Assembly (NCBI GenBank): GCA_001465935.1
Contig: LNKV01000022.1
Coordinates: 434,001-498,000 of the forward strand
Length of the DNA: 64,000 nucleotides
Direction: 5' to 3'
Origin: Clarireedia homoeocarpa
Taxonomy: Eukaryota > Ascomycota > Leotiomycetes > Helotiales > Rutstroemiaceae
Shown here: positions 13,316 to 23,738 of the stretch, piece by piece
Layout of the letters: each line of letters opens with the position of its first letter
How positions within the stretch are numbered: the stretch's first letter is position 1
Position numbers and translations under genes: made by a program
Notes under the pieces: generated by a model
Databases searched by the model: none
Seen by the model: only the letters and a program-made list of their open reading frames with translations
What the model was told of the DNA's origin: nothing

Positions 13316-13916
13316 ATTGATATCACAAACTACAAATAAAGCCTCGACCTACAAAACGGGGCACAGCATAGGACTCATCTATAAAAGTGGGAAAGGGGAG
13401 ACAGTATATATGTCGGTCTAAAGGTTACATATGGAACGGGGAGGATGCATGAGACTGGAAAGGAATACCCGGCGTTTTTGTCTGCATTTACCTGTCCATA
13501 GACAGTAGTTTGGGTGGTAATTCTCGTACGAGCGTTGGCATAGCGTAGCAAATCACAACAGGCGACTTAAAGGCACATAGTTTCTCCGCTATGTTTGTCG
13601 TGATTTCAAGGGCCGATTTCCTACTTTGACTTCACTAGTCTTGCATACAGGCTTAAGATGTCGAAATTATCTAGTAGCATTTTCAGTGGTCGCACTTGCC
13701 CTTCGTCATGTTTACTAGCGCGGGGCATCACTAAAAAAAACGGAAGCAGCCCCGCAATCGTTTACTTCCCTTCGCACAAAAACCAATTGTACACAAACAA
13801 ACCCCTCTGTCATCCTCGATGTTACCTCGTCGAAATCGTTTCTGTCTCCAGCACCCTTTCTCCTTCTGCGAAACCACCCTACGGCCAACAAGTCAGCATC
13901 AAAGTCACAGCCTACG
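13316..13916. other. Intergenic between transporter and rtg2
   Basis: About 600 bp between two plus-strand genes, holding the 3' UTR and the rtg2 promoter. No repeat or RNA gene recognised. Confidence 0.6.
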
Positions 13917-15748
13917 ATGGCTAATCCAGAGCCAGACGCGGACGTTATAACCTGTCATAATATTCCTACCAAACTTCAGCCTCACAATCCATGGCTTGCT
14001 ACAACGCATACCGAGAATTTATACGCATTGGTTGATATGGGAAGGTGGCTATTCCCCCCCATCTCCAGTTGCTCTTACGCGTCTGGGATACGAGAGCTAA
14101 TACACCGTGTCTGCAAAGTAACGGCATACGATTTTCCATCTCGGATCTATCGTTGAAGAATGCTCGCCTGCTACCATGTATATATCGCCATCGCGCCGCT
14201 ATCTCCCTCTACGATGCCTTACACTCCTCAGAACCTGGGGCGAAGGAGTTCGTCTTCACCGATAATACAATTTCACAAGTCGCAGAAGAGCTGAAGTCGT
14301 TCCGTGCCGTATGCAACAGCTACCCACCACATGGCATAGCCGAGAAGAATATCACGGTCTTCGCGACAGAGGCTATGCGTACGGCATTTAATAAAGATGA
14401 GATGGTGCAGGCAATTAAGAAAGCGAGTGGGCTGAAGGTCGAGATTGTTCATCCGCAGATGGAAAGTCTTTTAGGGGCTATGGGTGCGAGGAGCGCATTC
14501 GAGGTGGTGGATGGAGTGGTCATGGATCTAGGAGGCGGGAGTGTGCAGATGACATACATGAAACTCCCGGGCATCGGGCAGGCACTAGGGACTTTGAAGA
14601 GAGTGGAATATTGGTTGAACTGGGGAAATAATGCGAAGAGTTTACCATTTGGAGCGGCGAAATTATCGGAGAAGATAAGAAAAGGAGAAGAAGGTGCGTT
14701 TGCTTTGCGCGAATCACTGACGGGACAAATGAAGGACACATACCATAGGTTATGCCAGAATGAACCAGACGCAAAATCTACCAAGACGTTATACTTGTGC
14801 GGTGGAGGATTTAGAGGATATGGAAGTATGCTCATGCACACTGATCCCATTCAGCCTTATCCAATTCCATCTATCGCGGGGTACAAAGTTTCTGGAATAA
14901 GATTCCGAGAGACGAAAAGGATGATGGCCTACAACGAGCACGAGAAAGGAAAGATTCGAGGCATGAGCAAGAGAAGGAGGGAACAATTCGGTGCCATTGT
15001 GGAGGTTGTAGATGCCGTAGCGAAAACATGCGAAAACATCGAGGAAGTTATCTTCTGTGGTGGGGGAAATCGAGAAGGAGTTCTGTTTCTGAAACTTCCT
15101 GAACAATTGAGAGAACAAGATCCGCTACTATGGTTGCCCGCCGGTGTGGATATTCCCAAGGAAGTTCTGGACAGCATTATTGGAATTATATATTCAATAC
15201 TTTCAAATGGAGTAGCTCAAGCTCCAGGCTCGGAAATCTTCAATAAAGGTATGCTCGCATATGTAGTGAGGAACATGTGGGAAAACATGGGAGATTCAGG
15301 GGATTTGAATGCCACAAAAGCCCTACATGCTCTGGTTGATGGTCCAATCGCTGGCATGCCCGGTTTGACTCACGAGGTTATCGCTATCTTATCCTTAACA
15401 ACGTGCGCTCGGTGGGAGAATGACATAAGTGGTAAGGACGAAGTGCTCAGCCGAAATCTGAGAAAGCTGTTGGAACCAGAACAAGTTTGGTGGTGTGAAG
15501 CTGTTGGAATATTAGCCAGGTTATTATGCACGATGTTTCCTGTGCCTCAGATTTATCCAGCAGGAAAGGTACTTTTGAGCTGCGAATGGCAAGGAGGATT
15601 AGGGAAGAAGGGGAAGAAGGAGGGGGTTATGTTTACTGTGGGGGTGGATGAAGGGGTCAAGGTTATGAATACTAAGCATCTGAAGCTTAAAGTTAGGAAG
15701 GATTTGAAGGTGAATTGGAAGGCCGATTTTCGGGTTTTGCAAAGGTAG
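13917..15748 (+). CDS. rtg2: Retrograde regulation protein 2 (Ppx/GppA family)
   Basis: Homologue of yeast Rtg2, a cytosolic protein with an actin/HSP70-type ATP-binding fold that, in yeast, signals mitochondrial status to the nucleus. Exons 13917-14044 and 14119-15748 join in phase 2 to 585 aa. The junction makes the first phosphate-binding block LVDMGSNGIRFSI, diagnostic of the Ppx/GppA family. Next come FATEAMRTA, the adenosine-side block VVMDLGGGSVQMTY, and LYLCGGGFRGYG. The last 250 residues form the Rtg2-type C-terminal domain rather than a hydrolase tail. Length agrees with fungal Rtg2 proteins. The upstream initiator is the first ATG of exon 1. Confidence 0.93.
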
Positions 15749-16284
15749 TTTACAGATCTGCTGAGTGAGTCGTGGATAGAATTCATCGGCGACAAGTAGG
15801 GGGCAGGTCGGTGGAGGATGTGACTTAGCCTGTATGATAGATACCCAGTACAAATCGTATATCAGAGTATTAGACATGTTGTATGCGTCGCAATCTTTCA
15901 AGTACAGCGAGCAAGTCCCACTAATCCCTGACTTCCTTGAAGTACACTGCAGTTTTCAAGTCCGATAATGTGAACTCGAACTGTCAGGACGCTCGCTCAC
16001 TGGATTACACTGGGTTTTGTGACGCGTGCCCCTATGTTTGTATTTGCTGCTGAGAACTGCGACTACCAAGAGAAATACAAGGAGTGTTGTGGCATTGTAT
16101 TATTTCCACACCGAGGACAACTTGTCTTGTGATAATGATTGTAATTAATCTTCGGACTGTCGATATATTTGTTTCCGAAACTCTGGAAAGAGAAGGTCGT
16201 GAAGAATATTCGTTCTTACACATAATTCAAAAATACCAAACCCGAAAAAAAAAAAACAAGAAAAAAAAATTTATATTGAAGTCC
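15749..16284. other. Intergenic with A-rich tract
   Basis: About 530 bp. The right part holds an A-rich run (16244-16270), which is T-rich on the minus strand directly after the possible mini-gene. Confidence 0.6.
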
Positions 16285-16404
16285 CTCAGGCGCGAGTCGA
16301 ACGCTGTGGCATATGTTTAGCATATGTCTGAGAGAATTAGGGCAAGTGATGAAACTTACCGCGACATTCCGGTATGACTGATGACAATTACAGCCGGACG
16401 CCAT
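16283..16404 (-). CDS. Possible 28-aa split mini-gene
   Basis: On the minus strand an ATG at 16404 opens a frame beginning MASGCNCHQSY. It reaches a consensus donor (GTAAGT) after 15 codons and an acceptor CTCTCAG about 36 nt later (intron about 16324-16359). The second exon adds TYAKHMPQRSTRA then a stop, giving 28 aa. A TATATAAA-type box lies about 90 bp upstream (near 16470) and the leader is rich in ACAAAC, as in highly expressed fungal genes; a T-run follows downstream. The cysteine/histidine start (CNCH) recalls a metal-binding peptide, but two cysteines are too few to call a metallothionein. The intron is shorter than its neighbours' introns. It may instead be a non-coding transcript. 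Confidence 0.3.
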
Positions 16405-16846
16405 AAACCAACTAGACGACCGAGGGTAGAATGTTTGTTCTGTTTGTTGCTTGGCTTGGCTTATTTAACTTTATATACGGAATGTGAATGATCTAAGTGT
16501 ACAGTACTTGTGGGGAATAACTAGCAAAAGCATATGGACTTCGATTGGTGAGGGATTTTATGGGCTTTTTGAAGGGGGGTTCGGCTAACTAGAACTACAG
16601 AGCACAATAACCGGAAGAATGCCAGGAGGGATCTCTTTCATTTCATTTCTCCAAACAACTACAGTATAGCCTATCTGGGTGAAGCCAAAATAGAACTAAC
16701 ACCATACAACACAAGGTAAAGTATCCAAGAAGTAAAATGTGCAAAGCAAAACAAAAAGTGCAAAGCAAAACAAAAAGGGCAAATAACGACTTCAAAAGAA
16801 CTACTCCTCTCCACCCCACCCACTCCACTTCTTGCTCACAAGCGCT
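16405..16846. other. Intergenic, promoter of the mini-gene and PL7 3' end
   Basis: Contains the TATATAAA-like box (minus strand, about 16465-16475) and the 3' UTR region of the PL7 gene, with a CAAAGCAAAACAAAAAG direct repeat at about 16742-16776. No gene seen. Confidence 0.5.
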
Positions 16847-17743
16847 TTAATGCTTAACATCAATAGCGTAGAAATGCACCTCCGACTTGCTATTCCCCTG
16901 GTTATAGTTCCCAGCCTTGAAATAACTCTTCGGGTTGTCCAAGCTATACGTGCCCAGTTTCTTCGCTGTTCCTCCATTAATACTAACGCTTAATTGGCCG
17001 CCCTCGTAAGCAATTTCATACGAGAATTTCTGTCCCACAGGGACACTTCCCACTTCGGTAACAATCTCATTTCCGCCAGCACGAGTCTGCTCTACCCCCA
17101 TGGAGAGAACGCCCTTGGAGTTGTAGAACAGCTCGCAGACGGGTTTGGTGGAAACGGAGTCGTCAATGTGGATCTGCCCGATGACGGTGCCGTGCGAGGA
17201 GTCGTCGGCGGTGACGACGGTAAGAGTGGCACTGAGTCGGTTGGTGGCAGCGCTGGGATCCCATGATGATGGACTGGCTTCGCGGAGCTCGGTGCGGCAA
17301 TGCAGTGAGTTGGGGGTTGTTACGCAACCGGTCGAGGAGGGGGACCCGGGGACTTTCATCACCATGGAGCCATCGGAAGAAGAGGTAAAGAAGTACTCCT
17401 TTTGCGGATCTTCGTATCCAGTGCAGGAGGAGAGCTTGGCACCGGTGATGCTGGTTGGGTGGCCAGCACTACCAATGGGTAGTTGAAGGGTCCATTTCGA
17501 AAGGTCAAAGTTCCCGCCTGGCGCACAGGTTGGATTGAGGGCTCCAGCAGCTAGAACATTTGGTTTGGCGGAAGTAGAGAGCGATTCTGGGGTTGCGCTG
17601 GTCTTTGATTTGCTGTGTGATTGTGTAGCAGATGCAGCGACGGAGGAGATATCTGTAGGACTTGGCTGAGAAGGTGCGGCATTGACAAGACCCAAGAGAG
17701 GGAGAAGGACAAGAAGTTGAGCGGGGGTGAGATTGATAAACAT
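16847..17743 (-). CDS. Secreted polysaccharide lyase family 7 (alginate lyase-like)
   Basis: Predicted secreted beta-elimination lyase acting on uronic-acid polymers; the PL7 fold is a beta-jelly roll. Single exon, 298 aa. Residues 1-22 form a signal peptide (hydrophobic LVLLPLLGLVNAA). A Ser/Thr-rich linker runs to about residue 70, and the catalytic domain fills the rest, opening FDLSKWTLQLPIGS. All three conserved PL7 active-site strands are present: RTELRE (near residue 130), QIH (near 167) and YFKAGNYNQ close to the end; their Arg, Gln/His and Tyr are the expected catalytic groups. In a land fungus the natural substrate could be alginate-like material, plant or fungal glucuronan, or bacterial exopolysaccharide. 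The family call is solid; the substrate is not. Confidence 0.93.
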   Translation of the reverse strand: MFINLTPAQLLVLLPLLGLVNAAPSQPSPTDISSVAASATQSHSKSKTSATPESLSTSAKPNVLAAGALNPTCAPGGNFDLSKWTLQLPIGSAGHPTSITGAKLSSCTGYEDPQKEYFFTSSSDGSMVMKVPGSPSSTGCVTTPNSLHCRTELREASPSSWDPSAATNRLSATLTVVTADDSSHGTVIGQIHIDDSVSTKPVCELFYNSKGVLSMGVEQTRAGGNEIVTEVGSVPVGQKFSYEIAYEGGQLSVSINGGTAKKLGTYSLDNPKSYFKAGNYNQGNSKSEVHFYAIDVKH

Positions 17744-18572
17744 CTTGTTGGATTGAACGGTTGTCTTCAGTGAAAGATTGATGGAAATGGTGATAGAAGA
17801 AATCTGTAATAGCAGGCAAGAAGCTGTCTGTGATTGAATGAATGCTGGACTTTGACGCGTTGCGATGAAGTGATGGAAGGAGGACGCAACGTCCTCATAT
17901 ATACATCTTCTGTTCCGTTTTCTTTGGAGCTACGAAAGACTCACCTACTCAACGATATCTTCAACCTTACTCATCTCATTACCCTACCAGAATCTCAAAA
18001 TACCCTCACCACCATCCAAGTATAGAATATGTCTCTCCATCATACTTCATCAATCAAGAGCTACAAGCCATCAGTACGAGGAGGAAGACTCAATGTAACT
18101 TCAAGCTGGAATAAACTCAATCCTACCGAGGCTCGATGGTATGGTTCAAGCAATATCCTAAGACTTAAAGCTAGAAATCAAGCTTATATGTCACGGGAAT
18201 CTTTAATAATCGTAAACCACGTTTGATAGGATCGAGATGCAATTTAACATGGCTGAGTAATCCAATGCGCATGCGGTTGAGATTTCGCAAAGAGTAACTA
18301 GACTCGTAATTCTAAGATGAAGAGAGGCCGATGAAGGTATTTTTGGTTACGGGAGGGACCGTTGCGCAATGGTTCAATGTTTCGCGTTCCTATCCGGTCG
18401 GATTTCGATCATCCATCGCTGTCGGAAGGCTACTGTAACGTCCTTCGCGCGACAAACACAAAAGGGGCAAGATCGAGCTCCATTGAAGAGTTTAAATTTT
18501 AACTTATTCGAGCTGGCAAGCAACCAGTTTCTATCGCAGCCTAATTTCCACGTACACTCTATTGCTATATCA
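17744..18572. other. PL7 upstream region
   Basis: About 830 bp. Apart from the palindrome and TATA-like site near 17880-17904 nothing is supported; the short open frames look random. Confidence 0.55.
17880..17904 (-). promoter_or_regulatory. Palindrome beside a TATA-like box upstream of the PL7 gene
   Basis: A perfect 7-bp inverted repeat with a 3-bp spacer (GAGGACG-CAA-CGTCCTC, 17880-17896) directly abuts a TATATAT stretch (17897-17903), about 140-160 bp upstream of the PL7 ATG. The placement suits a core promoter with a transcription-factor site. Binding is inferred only from symmetry. Confidence 0.35.
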
Positions 18573-19981
18573 TTATTCCATATCGTTCTCGATCGGCACT
18601 TCCTCTCTTAACCATTCATCCATTCTACCTGTCCACGGCCATGTCACATTGACTATTCTCTTATCAACCTGTGTAATAGATGGACAGTCCCCACCAATCG
18701 TAAAACTAGTCAGGTGTGGTAGATTCGCAACAACAATGTCACCTCCTAGCTCAGTCGCTTCCGCTTCCTCCCTGATAACTTGGCGGAGATATAACTGGCC
18801 TCTCTTACCAAAATAAACGTTTCCACAACCGGGTCCGCCATTGAAGCCAAGACCCAAGCTCGAAGATGGTGGAAGGTCAAGATGAGTCAAATTTGCCAGT
18901 CCAGTCAGCATATCCAATGCATCCTTATCCAATGTGGTTATTAGCTGGTACTCTGTGGAGAAGATTTCGTACCTTCAACTTTCCAACATCTCCCGTGTTG
19001 TATCCTGTATAGCCTCGATCTCTTCCTAGTGAGCCAAGTAACCCCAAGCTTTCTATTTGTGGCATAGACTTTATGACTTCTACAAGGACACGTCAGATTT
19101 ATATCGTTTGCTTAGACCAAATACACACCGAAGATAAGTTCTGGCGTCCATCCAGCATGGCCACCAATCATGGCAAACTGTTTCAGGTTAGGTGTCGATG
19201 CCGCAGCTTGCACCAGCATCAATCTCCAGTCACGATTATCGGGCATATATCCATGATACCAATCGGACCCACCACCATTCTTGAGCTCCACAAGATTCGG
19301 ACACCTTTCCACCAAATAATGACTAGATGGCCCAGGCTCAAGGTGTTTAACAGATGGGAGAGATAAATTCCGCAATTTGAATGATTCCTCAAAGAAATGG
19401 GTATCTTCTTTGGGGATATTCCACTTCAACGTTTCGAGGTTCGTCATCGACTCCAAGACGTCTCCAAAAAGAGTTAGAAGCTGTTCGGGTGGTTGGGATG
19501 GCTCGAGAATTTTCATTTGTAGATCAGTGTAAGGCCCACGATGAATATACACATCAACTACCAATGATTTAACTTCTTTGAGTGCTCGCTGACATGAATT
19601 GATCTCTCCAAGTCTGCTAAAAGCATTAGGCCAGCCGGGACGCGAGGCTAGACGGAGGTTGTCAATACGAAGGTTATCGAAAAGATCTGGCGGAATTTCA
19701 AGCGCTGCTAACGTCTTTTCAGTTGACTCGTTTGGGACCATGTTAGAGGAAGAGCATAAAAGGACTTCTGCGTTTGGAAGTCGTTCAAGCTTCCGCTGAT
19801 TGTCTAGAATCCATGGATGTTGTGTATCGAGTATAAATTGTGGGATGGTGGATCGTCGTAGTGGATTTTCAATGAAGTTCTTCATGGTTTGCTGAGAGCT
19901 AGCTAGCCAGATCTGGGCGGATGAGATGCTAGAGAGCGCCATCGCAGTAGGGAGCAATGAGATAGGAGTGATAAACCTCAT
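18573..19981 (-). CDS. Hypothetical LRR/F-box-like protein
   Basis: Exons 19129-19981, 18973-19079 and 18573-18923 on the minus strand join in phase to 436 aa. The protein shows irregular leucine-rich segments, such as LTNLETLKWNIP-type, LRNLSLPSVKHLEPG, CPNLVELKNGG, and ANLTHLDLPPSSSLGLG in exon 3. These resemble the loosely conserved leucine repeats that follow F-boxes in fungal proteins. The N-terminus (MRFITPISLLP) could be the remnant of an F-box start, but no clear F-box is seen. It is also hydrophobic enough to resemble a weak signal peptide. The reading across both introns (EVIKSMPQIESLGLLGSLGR) is natural. Function unknown; substrate-adaptor role is only a guess. Confidence 0.75.
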
Positions 19982-21392
19982 ATTAATTTGATGAGAATTT
20001 AGATGGCTTCAGAGAATCAGAACAAGAAAGATTTGATTGTATATTTGAGTAGCAGCTATTACGTACGATCTGACCTTTGCTGATCTGGCCTTTGCTGGTC
20101 TGGTGCCTGATCATATATACGATTTGATGCGATGCGGCGTAGTAACCTTGGTTGAAGGTCTTCTTTCATTGATGCTTTCCTATTGGCTCCCCCACCCAAT
20201 TCCTTCGAAGCGTATACTTTCCACAACATGATTTCCTCTTCTTTTTCTTGACAAAGAGAGCTTGAAAGAGCGTGAGTGATTGCGTAGAATTGATTAGATC
20301 TATATCTGCTTATCTAATCAGCTATGTGGTTTAATTCCTGCTATCGGACCTGTGCGGAAATGGATAGCTGCAGACCTGATGGAGGGGCTGTCTTGGCGAA
20401 GGAAGATGCAAAATTCCATGCAGAAATATAACCAACGTTGGAGACGCTGCCCGATTCTGAGCAGTAATAAGGACGACCAGTGGGAGATAACAAAAGATTC
20501 TTGCGAAGAGGGTGTGGTACTTTTGAGTGATTGTGGCCTGACCTCTTGCTGAAAGGCAGTGGACAATCATTTCCTTCGAACCGCAGTCATCATGACTTGA
20601 TATCTTGAGATTCTATGTGGAGATTTTCCTGTCCAGAATAGCACTGGTATAAAGCTATTCGAGCTCCGTGATTTTTTTGTGATAGCTGATTTAATCCGAA
20701 TGAAGACCAGGTCCTCAAATGCTACGTCTTCCTACAATATTAATATTAATCCGGTATATGCTCTGGGACCTTGAGCGGATACCATGTTTATATAGAGAGA
20801 GCGTGCACACTAATACAAAGACCAGGCGGCGGTAATCTCCCCGCCAGATGTCTCGCGCAGAAAGTAAACACCTCTGAATGTCATTTTTCTCGCCCATTCA
20901 TCAATCACACTGGCTGCCACCCCGGCAGATAACTGTTGAAGCTCAGGTATTGAAGGTTTAAGTTGTAACTGAGAAAATCTAATTAGTACCTTATTAGAAG
21001 GTTATCTCTGGTTGTTCTTGCATATGTAATCACATATAGATGAACAAGCACTGGATCCTGAAAACTGGACTGACATTAGGTTGTTGGTAGTCATCAATAA
21101 TATTCATCATAAAAGAAGAATCAGCCGAGCTTCAACCAATACACCCAAAAGGATTTCCTCTCATATTGTCTAAGCAGGCTCCTCCCGATTTATCCGGACA
21201 GGCTCCTGAGTCCTCATATTATGCTCAAACAGATTTCCCAAATTTGCCCCCCCCCCCCCAAAAAAGACAAGAATGTCTAAACGAGTGTATATGTGCGAGC
21301 TCCATACAGAGATCCAAGAAATCATATCACCATCCTTTTTCCTTCTTATTCTTTCTTCATACATTTCAACCCATCCTGACCCTACAGCTTCT
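19982..21392. other. Intergenic, no gene seen
   Basis: About 1.4 kb between the LRR-like gene and the C2H2 gene, both minus strand. AT-rich with a short C run at 21249-21259. The overlapping open frames near 20318-20570 have no family resemblance and appear on both strands, so none is called. Confidence 0.55.
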
Positions 21393-22386
21393 TCATAGCT
21401 TCATTTTATGCACTTTCTTCATATGTTGTTTCAAGTGATCTTTCCTAACAAAGCCACCAAATCGGGACCTATTACAGCCAGAAATGGTGCATTCATGAAG
21501 TTTGACGTTGGAATGCAATTTCTGATGACGTTTCAACTCGTGGATCCTCTTGTAATGTTTCATACAGCCCGAGACGCTGCAGTAGAAGCGCCCGCTTGGT
21601 CTACTTTTTTTTAGTGGCGTAAATGTAGTGGAAGTGTGAATACGTACTGTTCAGTTGTTCGTGGGCTAGCTTGGACATGTGGGAATTGGACAGGCGGGGT
21701 TGGAGGTCCCATCACCTCAACATTACCACTATCAGATGTTATTTCAAAATTTCCATTAGAGATCAAGAGGGGAAATGAACAGGGACAAAAATAAAAACTT
21801 GCAAGTTTGTTGGAGATGACAGTGATGAATCAGAAAAGTCCCCGAGAGTGTTGAGGGTCGACTCGGTCGAGCTTGTGCTCGGGTAGCTTGTGGTATCGGG
21901 ACTTGGCGTTAGATTCATACAGAAGTCATCGGAAGTTGTTGATAGGGAATGCAAGTCAGCCATTTTTAGTGAGTAGAAGTCGAAAGATGAAGGTGGTTGA
22001 CTGGAACGAGGTTTAGCTGAAGCTTCAAGCGGAAAGCTCGTTGAAAAAGCTCACCCAGTGAAGTTAAAATCCAACGCTTCCAGGTTCTGCATCCTGCCAT
22101 CACCAAGTAGGGTGTCTTGATAGAGTCCTTGTTGGCCATTCCAGATAGGAACAGCCTGTTCATCATTTAGGTTAGGCAAGCAATGTTTTGAGATATCTCC
22201 ACCATCTTGGTTCGGGGGTAGAGATAATCTGGCCCAGTCTGGGCTGAGGTTGTCATCCGGCTGTTCAAGGAACCCAACGATGGGACCCGAGGTCGAGACT
22301 TCAAATGCGTGGAAGTCATTTCTGAAGAGTATAATCCATTGATTACGACGCGTAACAGGTACAAGGCATCGAGGAACAAGGAACAT
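21393..22386 (-). CDS. C2H2 zinc-finger transcription factor (four exons)
   Basis: Found only by splicing. Exons 22055-22386, 21803-22000, 21648-21728 and 21393-21600 join in phase to about 272 aa. The last exon encodes two C2H2 fingers: finger 1 starts FYCSVSGC and fits C-x4-C-x12-H-x3-H; finger 2 starts HECTISGC, has RKDHLKQHM in its helix and fits C-x4-C-x16-H-x4-H. The protein ends VHKMKL. The upstream part is Ser/Thr/Pro/Asp-rich (SSFDFYSLKMADLHSL, STSSTESTLNTLGDF, VMGPPTPPVQFPHVQ), typical of fungal activation regions. So this is likely a nuclear DNA-binding regulator. The exon 2/3 intron either uses a GC donor (GCAAGT, 21797-21802) with a TAG acceptor, or a GT donor at 21798 with a weak GAG acceptor. 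The 5' end is uncertain: the ATG at 22386 may not be the true start. Confidence 0.78.
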
Positions 22387-22640
22387 AAGCACAGGGCAGT
22401 CAGGCCCCTATAAAAAGTAAACTCTGGTCCATGAAGAGGGTGGAACTTACCGATAATCTGAGTAGCTCCAAGTATGAGCGTAGCATGTTTGAATAAAGAG
22501 ATCATTGCGATATTAGGTAAATGCGATGGAGGGAGGGGAGGAAACAATAATTAGGAGGAGTAGGGAATGGGATGAAGGTGAGCAAAGGGGAAACCAAGGA
22601 GAAGACAAGTGTCACATCAGAATTTGAGATCCTCACCCAA

Positions 22641-22855
22641 AGGTTACAAGGCACGACTCAGCGCTGTTTGAGTCCCTTCTCTAGAAGTTCTACACAAACG
22701 CACTAGGCCGACTTGAGTAGAAAATCTCTTCTTACTCATGGCAATCCAGCCTTGGGTTAGTCATTACAGGAAGGCCAGATTCCATGACACAAGGCATCTA
22801 GCACAACCTTAGCTTGAAGCTGCAAGGCATGACCCAGTACAGTTTGAGTCCCTCC
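22641..22855. repeat. Diverged direct repeat pair, about 40 bp
   Basis: The segments 22641-22680 and 22816-22855 share CAAGGCAYGACYCAG and GTTTGAGTCCC with several differences, many of them C/T transitions. Origin unknown. Confidence 0.45.
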
Positions 22856-23130
22856 TGTTTGATCCCAGAAGCATAAATTTAAGAAAGATCGGAGTGTTAG
22901 TATTGGGAAAGTAGGGATACAACCTGACTGCGCTATACTTATGCTCGACGTGTTCCGTGATGCCTTGTACCCTAAAACTGTGATCATTGGTTTCGATTAG
23001 GTGTCAGCATTCGGCCAAACGATTTTGGGATTTTGAATTGTTCTTAAAAGGTATACTCACGAAACGCACCTAAACCCACAATAAAAGCAGCACATTATTT
23101 AGCAACAATAGCGCAATGTTTGTAGCTATA

Positions 23131-23321
23131 CGGAGGTTTGATGCAACCAGAGTGAGACTGCCCTATGAGAAGCCTATAAGAAGCCTGTAAGGTTGTCGGC
23201 GCTAATTTCAACCCCTGTTCGTACGCTGTAACTACAGTGATGGATATGCTGTAATAATGCCCTGTCGGTAAAATAGGCCTGATTTACAGGGCAGTCTCAC
23301 TCTGGTTGCATCAAACCTCCG
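23131..23321. mobile_element. MITE with 34-bp perfect inverted repeats and TA target
   Basis: Terminal inverted repeats 23131-23164 and 23288-23321 match perfectly over 34 bp, beginning CGGAGGTTTGATGCAACC. Each end is flanked directly by TA (23129-23130 and 23322-23323), the target duplication expected for Tc1/mariner or pogo/Fot1-type transposases. The 191-bp element has no coding capacity and must be mobilised in trans. Identical arms suggest a recent or constrained insertion. Confidence 0.88.
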
Positions 23322-23454
23322 TACGTGTTCGTAGTTCGTGCTTGTTCGGTAAGACGAAATAGAAACCTCGAACTCTCTGCTAGAGGAAACTCTCTAAATT
23401 CCGGGCCCCCTTACAACCGGAACTATTCGAGCAATTCTTAGCTATTCCTAACAA

Positions 23455-23738
23455 CTCGTAGCTGGTCGTAGCTGGTTGTAGCTAGTCGTAGCTGGTTGTA
23501 GCTGGTCGTAGCTGGTTGTAGCTGGTCGTAGCTGTTTGTAGCTATTCGTAGCTAGTTGTAGCTAGGCGTAACTAGTCGTAGTTGGTCGTAGCTGTTCGTG
23601 GCTGTTCGCAGCAATTCGGAGCTAGTTGTAGCTGGTTATAGCTAGTCGTAGTTGGTCGTAGCTGTTCGTAGTTGCACGTAGCTGTTCGTAGTTGCACGTA
23701 GCTGTTCGTTCGTAGCTGTTCGTAGTTGGCGTAGTTGT
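23455..23738. repeat. Minisatellite, 10-bp unit GTAGCTGGTY
   Basis: About 28 degenerate copies of a 10-11 bp unit (GTAGCTGGTC / GTAGCTGGTT, later GTAGCTGTTC and GTAGTTGCAC). A higher-order pattern of alternating TCGTAGCTGG and TTGTAGCTGG is visible in the first half. It begins about 130 bp after the MITE. Confidence 0.9.

Noticed and set aside
16285..16340. tRNA-like T-arm (GTTCGACTC) with an 8-bp closing stem on the minus strand and a downstream T-run
   Set aside because: The T stem pairs at only three positions and there is no D or normal anticodon arm; the closing stem overlaps a consensus splice acceptor.
23455..23738. CRISPR-like array
   Set aside because: Contiguous short units without spacers in a eukaryotic genome; it is a minisatellite.
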